Below, one piece after another: positions 1 through 6,465 of a stretch of 24,140 nt of DNA. The notes beneath the pieces were generated by a model. The model was not told the DNA's origin. It was given only the letters and a program-made list of their open reading frames with translations, and made no database searches. Every line of letters starts with the position of its first letter. The first letter of the stretch is position 1. A program made the position numbers and the translations under genes. The DNA lies in the NCBI GenBank assembly GCA_020724185.1, contig DYHL01000009.1:1-24140 (forward strand). Direction: 5' to 3'. Origin of the DNA: Candidatus Nitrosymbiomonas sp. (GTDB lineage Bacteria; Sysuimicrobiota; Sysuimicrobiia; Sysuimicrobiales; Humicultoraceae).

Positions 1-1217
<1,217 letters not shown>

Positions 1218-1270
1218 CGTCCGTGGCTCCTCTCAAGGGCGCGGCCGCCCGCCAGGCAACCGGTTGATGA

Positions 1271-1346
1271 TGGAGCCCACGACCGGATTCGAACCGGTGA
1301 CCTTGTCCTTACCAAGGACACGCTCTGCCGCCTGAGCTACGTGGGC
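1271..1346 (-). tRNA. tRNA-Thr (anticodon GGT)
   Basis: A 76-nt cloverleaf with acceptor stem GCCCACG/CGTGGGC, anticodon loop TTGGTAA (anticodon GGT), T arm ACCGG-TTCGAAT-CCGGT, and discriminator T followed by encoded CCA. It sits directly upstream of tuf on the same strand, the same neighbourhood as thrT-tufB of enterobacteria. Confidence 0.97.
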
Positions 1347-1358
1347 TCGTCCTCGCGT

Positions 1359-1386
1359 ATTATAGCAAAGGCAAAACGACCGTCAA
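1359..1386 (-). promoter_or_regulatory. Sigma-70-type promoter for tRNA-Thr and tuf
   Basis: On the minus strand TTGACG (1386-1381) is followed by a 16-nt spacer and a perfect TATAAT (1364-1359). TG one base upstream of the -10 makes it an extended -10 (TGCTATAAT). The tRNA-Thr 5' end is 13 nt downstream. The promoter lets tRNA-Thr and tuf be expressed independently of the tRNA genes upstream. Confidence 0.8.
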
Positions 1387-1439
1387 CGCGCGCAGGACGC
1401 ACCGTCCGGCCGTCGAATCTTCGCCCTGGAGGGCTTTCG

Positions 1440-1508
1440 ATGGATGCGATCTTCTGGCTGCTGACCGGTCTGATCCTCTTCTTCCTGTTCTTCCGTCCGC
1501 CGGGATAG
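1440..1508 (+). CDS. Possible 22-residue single-pass membrane peptide
   Basis: This small plus-strand ORF lies in the 215-bp gap between tRNA-Leu(TAA) and tRNA-Thr, against the direction of everything else. An ATG at 1440 follows TGGAGGG (1427-1433) by 6 nt, an excellent Shine-Dalgarno. The 22-codon product begins MDAIFW and continues as an almost uninterrupted hydrophobic run (residues 4-18, rich in Leu, Phe and Ile), ending in RPPG. That is the profile of a small transmembrane peptide with a short charged tail. I see no plus-strand promoter with clear -35 and -10 boxes, and I do not recognise a family. It may be a genuine small protein or a chance ORF. Confidence 0.35.
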   Translation: MDAIFWLLTGLILFFLFFRPPG

Positions 1509-1561
1509 CGCCCGCCTGACCGGGAAGGAGCACGGCGGCTGAATCCTGGCGCGTGCTGAAC

Positions 1562-1648
1562 TGGTGGGCGGGGAGGGAGTTGAACCCCCATGGGCGCTCA
1601 GCCCGGAGGAGTTTAAGTCCTCTGCGTCTGCCGTTCCGCCACCCGCCC
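1562..1648 (-). tRNA. tRNA-Leu (anticodon TAA)
   Basis: An 87-nt class II tRNA with acceptor GGGCGGG/CCCGCCC, anticodon loop CTTAAAC (anticodon TAA), a long variable arm, T arm GGGGG-TTCAACT-CCCTC, discriminator A and encoded CCA. It is third in the Gly-Cys-Leu-Thr order. Confidence 0.97.
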
Positions 1649-1700
1649 AATCCGGTAAGACCCGACCCTTGACGCGATGGATCCTACGAGCGTCTTGAAG

Positions 1701-1775
1701 TGGAGGCGGCGGCCGGATTCGAACCGGCGTATGGGGGTTTTGCAGACCCCTGCCTTGCCTCTTGGCTACGCCGCC
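1701..1775 (-). tRNA. tRNA-Cys (anticodon GCA)
   Basis: A 75-nt cloverleaf with acceptor GGCGGCG/CGCCGCC, anticodon stem-loop GGGGT-CTGCAAA-ACCCC (anticodon GCA), T arm GCCGG-TTCGAAT-CCGGC, discriminator T and encoded CCA. It lies between tRNA-Gly and tRNA-Leu with no promoter of its own that I can see. Confidence 0.97.
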
Positions 1776-1804
1776 TCAGATGGCAGAGACGAAACGAGTT
1801 CTCC

Positions 1805-1879
1805 TGGAGCGGGAGATGGGATTTGAACCCACGACCTTCTCCTTGGCAAGGAGACGCTCTACCCCTGAGCTACTCCCGC
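1805..1879 (-). tRNA. tRNA-Gly (anticodon GCC)
   Basis: A 75-nt cloverleaf with acceptor GCGGGAG/CTCCCGC, anticodon stem-loop TCTCC-TTGCCAA-GGAGA (anticodon GCC), T arm GTGGG-TTCAAAT-CCCAT, discriminator T and encoded CCA. It is the first gene of the tRNA cluster, about 20 nt downstream of a perfect -10 box. Confidence 0.97.
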
Positions 1880-1899
1880 TCGTCGTGCAACGCACCCCG

Positions 1900-1928
1900 A
1901 TTATAGCCACGCCCGCGCGCTAAGTCCA
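1900..1928 (-). promoter_or_regulatory. Sigma-70-type promoter for the tRNA cluster
   Basis: Minus strand: TGGACT (1928-1923), a 17-nt spacer, then a perfect TATAAT (1905-1900). The -35 box lies immediately beside the stop codon of the FecCD permease gene (1920-1922 falls in the spacer). The distance to tRNA-Gly (1879) suits a short 5' leader removed by RNase P. Confidence 0.8.
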
Positions 1929-2978
1929 GAACCGGCGGCGCTCGCGCAGGAGCACGAGCAGGAAGAACGGCGCGCCCAGCGCGGCGGTCAGGATGCCGAC
2001 CGGCAGCTCCGTGGCCGTCACCGCGGAACGCGCAGCCACGTCCGCCAGGACGAGGAGCACCGCGCCTCCCAGAGCCGAGGCGGGCACGAGCCGCCGGTGG
2101 TCAGGACCCACCAGGAGGCGCAGCAGGTGCGGTACGATCAGGCCCACGAATCCGATCAAGCCTGCCGCGGCCACCGCGGCAGCGGCCATCATCGCCCCGG
2201 CTGCGACGAGCAGCCGCCTGATTCGGGGCACGTCCACGCCCATAGCGCGGGCCGCTTCGTCGCCCAGCAGCAGGGCGTTGAGCTCTCGCCCATACAACCA
2301 GGCGATCCCAAGCCCCACCGCTACCGGGGGAGCCGCCATCGCCAGGTGCGGCCAGCCGCGGCCCGAGAACCCGCCCATCAGCCAGAACACGACGCGCTGC
2401 AGGCTCTCGCCGCCGGCCAGTTGGAGCCACGAAATGACCGCTGCCAGAAACGCGCTCACCGCGATCCCGGCCAGCAGCAGCTCCTCCACCGGCGCGTCGT
2501 TTCCGCGCCGCGCCAGCGAGTACACGAGCGTTGTCGTGCCCACCGCTCCTGCGAACGCCAGCAGCGGCGTGGCCGCGATGCCCAGAAAACTCCCGGCCAG
2601 GCCCGTCGTCAGCGCCAGCGTGGCGCCAAAGGCCGCCCCGGCCGAAACGCCGATGATGTAGGGATCTGCCAGCGGATTGCGCAGGAGTCCCTGGAATACC
2701 GTACCGGCTCCTGCCAGCGCGGCGCCGACGGTGGCCGCCAGCAGCGCGCGGGGAAGCCGCAGGTCCAGCACGATTGAAGCGGTGGCATCCGTCCAGGTGG
2801 CCACGAGCGGCACGCCCAGGCGCTCGAGCAACACCGCCACGACCGTCCGCAGCGGGACGCGCGCAGGGCCGGTGGCAATCGCCAGGCACACCACCGCCAG
2901 CAGCACAATGCCCAAGGCCGGCTCGAGCGTTGGACGGGTTCTGGGCAGGGGTCTAGGGAGATGCGGCCGTACGCTCAT
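1920..2978 (-). CDS. FecCD-family ABC transporter permease
   Basis: An inner-membrane permease of the FecCD/BtuC family, which carries ferric siderophores, haem or cobalamin in partnership with a BtuD/FhuC-type ATPase. The protein is about 352 residues and hydrophobic throughout, with roughly nine or ten membrane segments. The family hallmark is clear in the N-terminal half: RLPRALLAA, then GAGTVFQGLLRNPLADPY and IIGVSAGA. I place the start at ATG 2978, which overlaps the TGA of the upstream ATPase gene (ATGA); a GTG at 2987 is an alternative. No substrate-binding-protein gene is in the window, and the adjoining ATPase is of another subfamily (see findings). The substrate cannot be told from the sequence. 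Confidence 0.93.
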   Translation of the reverse strand: MSVRPHLPRPLPRTRPTLEPALGIVLLAVVCLAIATGPARVPLRTVVAVLLERLGVPLVATWTDATASIVLDLRLPRALLAATVGAALAGAGTVFQGLLRNPLADPYIIGVSAGAAFGATLALTTGLAGSFLGIAATPLLAFAGAVGTTTLVYSLARRGNDAPVEELLLAGIAVSAFLAAVISWLQLAGGESLQRVVFWLMGGFSGRGWPHLAMAAPPVAVGLGIAWLYGRELNALLLGDEAARAMGVDVPRIRRLLVAAGAMMAAAAVAAAGLIGFVGLIVPHLLRLLVGPDHRRLVPASALGGAVLLVLADVAARSAVTATELPVGILTAALGAPFFLLVLLRERRRFWT

Positions 2979-3793
2979 GGCGGCCACGCAGGCTGGTCTG
3001 CGGCCGACAGCGAGCGCCCTGTCAGCGCCAGGAAGACCGCCTCGAGCGTCGGCGCGCCGCCGGTCCGCTCGTCCGCCCGTAGGCGGGCCTTGAGCGCGTC
3101 GGGCCGATCGAGCGCAACCAGGCGCCCCCGGTCCAGGATGGCAACGGTTCCGCAGAGACGGTCGGCTTCGTCCAGGTTGTGGGTCGCGATCAGGACCGTG
3201 CGCCCACCGTCGCGGGCCAGCGCCGCCAGAAGCGTGCGGACCTCTGCGGCCGCCTGCGGGTCCAGGCCCGCCGTCGGTTCATCCAGGATCAGCAGCGCGG
3301 GGTCGTGCACCAGCGCGCGCGCAAGCGCCAGGCGCTGGCGCATGCCGCTGCTGTACCGCTCCACCAGGTCATCCGCGCGGTCGGTCAAAGCCACCAAGCG
3401 GAGCAGTTCGTCCGCTCGGTCTGCCGCGACCCGAAACGGCAGGTCGTGCAGCGCCCCTGCGTACAGTAGATTCTCGCGCCCGCTCAGGCGCCAGTAGACA
3501 GACCGCTCGCCTCCCAGCACCGCGCCGATCCGGCGGCGCACGGATGCGGGATCGCGCCTCGTATCGCGTCCCATTACCGCGATGCGGCCGCGGGAAGGCA
3601 CGAGCAGGGTGCTCACCAGGCGGAGCAGCGTGGTCTTCCCTGCGCCGTTGGGGCCGAGCAGGCCGAAGATGCCTCCAGCAGCCACCGTGAGGCTGACCCC
3701 GTCGAGCGCCACGATGTCGCGCCCTCGCTCTCCACCTCGGGAGGGGAAGCGGCGCGTCACCCGTTCCAGCGCCACCGCGGGCATCAAGGGCAT
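2975..3793 (-). CDS. ABC transporter ATP-binding protein (NatA/DrrA/CcmA type)
   Basis: A cytoplasmic ATPase subunit of 272 residues. Walker A is GPNGAGKTT (residues 47-55), followed by the signature YSSGMRQRLALARAL, Walker B LLILDEPTAGLD and an H-loop in IATHNLDEADRLC. The stretch GGIFGLLGPNGAGKTT and the HNLDEADRLC ending are those of ATPases that drive ABC-2-type exporters, not of FhuC/BtuD importers. ATG 3793 is preceded by GAGG in TGAGGACACAGGG, which overlaps the stop of the upstream Phd-MGMT gene (10-bp gap). Its 3' end overlaps the FecCD permease start by 4 bp. The genes are clearly co-translated, yet the partnership is unusual. The true permease partner could be the FecCD protein or one outside the window. 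Confidence 0.93.
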   Translation of the reverse strand: MPLMPAVALERVTRRFPSRGGERGRDIVALDGVSLTVAAGGIFGLLGPNGAGKTTLLRLVSTLLVPSRGRIAVMGRDTRRDPASVRRRIGAVLGGERSVYWRLSGRENLLYAGALHDLPFRVAADRADELLRLVALTDRADDLVERYSSGMRQRLALARALVHDPALLILDEPTAGLDPQAAAEVRTLLAALARDGGRTVLIATHNLDEADRLCGTVAILDRGRLVALDRPDALKARLRADERTGGAPTLEAVFLALTGRSLSAADQPAWPP

Positions 3794-3803
3794 CCCTGTG
3801 TCC

Positions 3804-4520
3804 TCACCGCGCGCGGCCGGCCTCCTGCGGGCGCGGCGGGTTCGGGAGCGCGCCCTCAGACTCGAGCAGGCGCCGCTTGAGGCCGACGCCTCCGATCAGC
3901 GAGTACCCGCCCAATCCTCCGTCGCTGCGCACCACGCGGTGGCACGGGACGAGCAGCGGAACGGGGTTGCGGGCACAGGCGGTGCCCACGGCCCGCGCCG
4001 CGCCCGGCTGCCCCACGGCGCGCGCAATCTCGCCGTAGGTCCGCACCTGGCCGGCGGGAATCCGGCGCAGCGCCGCCAGAACCTCCCGCTCGAACGGCCC
4101 TGCGCGGGAGAGATCCACGGGCCCACCAAACACCCTGCGGGCCCCCACCGCTTCCCTAACCGCCCTTGCCAACCATCCGGGCGGGGCAGAGCGTCGCACC
4201 AGCGTGCCGAGGTAGCGCGCGGCGTCGCGCTCGAACGCGCCGGGCGATGCGGCGATCCGGGCGAAGGCAGGTCCAAGGGGTCCGAACGCCACGTAGAACG
4301 TTCCGAAAGGCAGCACGAAGGCGGAATAGGCGTACCCGCCTGAGGGAGCGCGCGCGGCCGCCGCCCGATCCGGCAGGCCTGCCAGATCGCCTCCGGCTAG
4401 GCCCATCAGCGAGGCCACGGGCCGTCCGTGGCGCGTGATGATTATCGGTTCTCCTGCCTGCGCCGTGCGCAGCACCTCGTTGGTCCGGTTCTTCAGTTCG
4501 GCCGTGGACACGAGTCTCAT
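3804..4520 (-). CDS. Phd/YefM antitoxin domain fused to O6-methylguanine-DNA methyltransferase
   Basis: The continuous 238-codon frame encodes two domains. Residues 1-45 match the N-terminal half of Phd/YefM antitoxins (VSTAELKNRTNEVLRTAQAG, then PIIITRHGRPVASLMGL), the part that dimerises and binds DNA. The toxin-binding C-terminal half is absent. Residues 63-223 form an Ogt/MGMT protein, which removes alkyl groups from O6-alkylguanine by one-time transfer to its own cysteine. The expected residues are present: Tyr162 in TYGEIA, the Arg176 finger in ARAVG, Asn185, the PCHRV motif with acceptor Cys193, and Glu220/222 near LLESEG. ATG 4520 follows GGAGG by 6 nt; an ATG at 4535 would overlap that site. 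The gene starts 29 bp after the uvrC stop and ends 10 bp before an ABC ATPase gene. I see no frameshift and no adjacent toxin gene. Both domains are recognised by motif only. Confidence 0.93.
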   Translation of the reverse strand: MRLVSTAELKNRTNEVLRTAQAGEPIIITRHGRPVASLMGLAGGDLAGLPDRAAAARAPSGGYAYSAFVLPFGTFYVAFGPLGPAFARIAASPGAFERDAARYLGTLVRRSAPPGWLARAVREAVGARRVFGGPVDLSRAGPFEREVLAALRRIPAGQVRTYGEIARAVGQPGAARAVGTACARNPVPLLVPCHRVVRSDGGLGGYSLIGGVGLKRRLLESEGALPNPPRPQEAGRAR

Positions 4521-4532
4521 CCCACACCTCCA

Positions 4533-4581
4533 CATAGCGTAAACTATGGCTATATGGTACCATCTCCCGTGGCGCCGTCAA
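4533..4581 (-). promoter_or_regulatory. Candidate promoter and inverted-repeat operator before the Phd-MGMT gene
   Basis: The short uvrC/Phd-MGMT gap is AT-rich for this DNA. Plus-strand repeats include CATAG (4533-4537) against CTATG (4544-4548), and ATAGC (4534-4538) against GCTAT (4549-4553). Phd-family proteins bind short palindromes next to their own start, so this is a plausible autoregulatory site. On the minus strand TTGACG (4581-4576) lies 16 nt before TACCAT (4559-4554), a weak internal promoter inside the 3' end of uvrC. Both readings are inference. Confidence 0.4.
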
Positions 4582-6457
4582 GAGGGGTCTGAGAAGCGGT
4601 ACCGGCCAGGTGGACCGTCACGCGCGTCGCCAGCTTCGGACCCAGCACCTCGGCCAGTGCCTCCACCGGGGCGGCCCGCACGCCGCGCACGGACCCAAAT
4701 CGACGGATCAGATCCCGCTTGCGCCGCTCGCCGATCCCCGGGATCTCGTCCAGAACCGAGAATACGATCCGCCGCTCCCGGAGCCGCCGGCCTGCCGCGT
4801 TGGCAAACCGGTGGGCCTCGTCGCGAAGGCGCCGGATCAGGTTCAGCGCCTGCGAGTCAGCGGGGAGGCGCAGCGGCTCAGGCCGGCCGGTCAAGCAGAT
4901 CTCCTCTTGCTCCTTGGCCAGTCCCACCACCGGCACCGCCACGTTGTGCTCGAATAGCACCTCTATCGCGGCGTTGAGCTGCCCCCGTCCGCCGTCCACC
5001 AGGATCAGGTCGGGCAAGACCGACCACCGGGGGCGCACCGGCTCGCCGCGGTCGAGCTGCTCCTGCTCGGCCCGAGCCCGGACGAAGCGGCGGCGGATCA
5101 CCTCATGCAGCATCGCGTAGTCATCACCTTCGCCCGAGGCGCGCATGCGAAACTGCCGGTAGTCCGCCTTGCGCGGCCGGCCCCCCTCGAACACCACCAG
5201 TGAGCCGATCGCCTCGCCGCCCTGAAAGTGGCTGATGTCGTATCCCTCGATGCGGAACGGCGCGGCCTCCAGCCCGAGCGCCTCCTGCAGCTCGGCCACG
5301 CCCACGCCCGAGGGCCCCACCTCGCGGGCGCGGGCCTGCTGCAGGCAGAGCGCGGCGTTCTCGTGGGCCAGCTCCACCAGCCGGCGGCGGTCGCCCCGCC
5401 TGGGCACCTCCACCTCCACGCGGCTGCCTCGCCGGGCGCTGAGCCACGCCTCCAGCGCGGCGCGACCTTCGGGCTCCACGTCCACGAGCAGCTCCCTGGG
5501 CAGCATGGGCAGGTCGCTGTACCGCCGCGCCAGGACCTGCGCCAGGACCTCCCCGGGCTCCACCCCCCGCGTGCCGGAGAGCAGCACGTGCTCCTGGTCC
5601 TGGATTCGACCGGCACGGATCGTGATGATCTCAACGCAGGCCAGGTCGCCCGACTGGACCACCGCGGCGATGTCGCGTTCCTCGAGTCCCGGCGTGGTGA
5701 TGCGCTGCCGTTCACCTATCGCCTCCATCGCCTGGATCTGATCGCGTATCTGGGCCGCCCTCTCGAACTCCATCGCCGCGGCGGCGGATGTCATCTGCGC
5801 GCGCAGATCTTCAAGGAGGTCTTCCCGCCTCCCCTCCATGAAGAGCGCGGCCTGCCGGACCTGCTCCTGGTACACCTCGAGCTGTGCGCCCCAGGCGACG
5901 CAGGGCGCGCTGCACAGCCCCATGGCGTGGTCGAGGCACGGCCGGGGAAGGGCGCGGGTGATCTCGATTGGACAGGTCCGCAACTGGAACAGCCGGCGAA
6001 TCGAGCGGATCGTCCGGCCGATCAACTTGGGCTCGTGGTAGGGATAGGGGCCAAAGTACCGGCCGCCGTCGCGCACGACCTTGCGGGTCATGACGATCCT
6101 GGGATAGGGTTCTCCGGTCAACTTGACGTACGGATATGCCTTGTCGTCGGCCATGCGGATGTTGTACGGCGGCTGGTGCTGCTTGATCAGATTGGTCTCG
6201 AGGATTAGTGCCTCGACCTCGTTCGCCGTGACGATCGTGTCCACGGCGGCGATCTTGGGGACCAGCAGGCGGAGCCGGGGGTTGGACTGGGCAGAGGGTT
6301 CCTGAGAGTACTGTCGCACGCGGGCGCGCAGCGACGCGGCCTTTCCCACGTACAGCACGCGGCCGGTGGCGTCCTTGAATAGGTAGACGCCGGGGCGCCT
6401 GGGCAGGAGCCTGACCGTCGCCAGCAATGGGCCGGGAGGCAGCACGTGGTCGGGCAC
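4550..6457 (-). CDS. uvrC: UvrABC system protein C (excision endonuclease)
   Basis: UvrC makes both incisions flanking a lesion after UvrA and UvrB have marked it. The 635-residue protein has, in order, an N-terminal GIY-YIG nuclease domain (PGVYLFKD at 22-29, VLYVGKA at 34-40, NEVEALILE near 80), a four-cysteine cluster (CPIEI, PCLDHAMGLC and SAPC), a UVR motif that contacts UvrB (MEFERAAQIRDQIQAME), the RNase-H-like C-terminal nuclease (YDISHFQG, LILVDGGRGQLNAA) and a helix-hairpin-helix pair (LDEIPGIGERRKRDLIRRFG). The start is a GTG at 6457, 8 bp after the uvrA stop, with AGGA 6 nt upstream. Length and domain order are normal. It is third in the uvrB-uvrA-uvrC run. Confidence 0.98.
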   Translation of the reverse strand: MPDHVLPPGPLLATVRLLPRRPGVYLFKDATGRVLYVGKAASLRARVRQYSQEPSAQSNPRLRLLVPKIAAVDTIVTANEVEALILETNLIKQHQPPYNIRMADDKAYPYVKLTGEPYPRIVMTRKVVRDGGRYFGPYPYHEPKLIGRTIRSIRRLFQLRTCPIEITRALPRPCLDHAMGLCSAPCVAWGAQLEVYQEQVRQAALFMEGRREDLLEDLRAQMTSAAAAMEFERAAQIRDQIQAMEAIGERQRITTPGLEERDIAAVVQSGDLACVEIITIRAGRIQDQEHVLLSGTRGVEPGEVLAQVLARRYSDLPMLPRELLVDVEPEGRAALEAWLSARRGSRVEVEVPRRGDRRRLVELAHENAALCLQQARAREVGPSGVGVAELQEALGLEAAPFRIEGYDISHFQGGEAIGSLVVFEGGRPRKADYRQFRMRASGEGDDYAMLHEVIRRRFVRARAEQEQLDRGEPVRPRWSVLPDLILVDGGRGQLNAAIEVLFEHNVAVPVVGLAKEQEEICLTGRPEPLRLPADSQALNLIRRLRDEAHRFANAAGRRLRERRIVFSVLDEIPGIGERRKRDLIRRFGSVRGVRAAPVEALAEVLGPKLATRVTVHLAGTASQTPLDGATGDGTI

Positions 6458-6465
6458 GGCGGTTC

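Noticed and set aside
2979..2987. GTG 2987 as the start of the FecCD permease
   Set aside because: Possible, but ATG 2978 overlaps the preceding TGA as ATGA, the style also seen at dnaE/DUF881 and, as GTGA, at polA/coaE.
3794..4560. Toxin gene forming a conventional toxin-antitoxin pair with the Phd domain
   Set aside because: The flanks are uvrC and an ABC ATPase; no short Doc-, RelE- or VapC-like frame lies on either strand.
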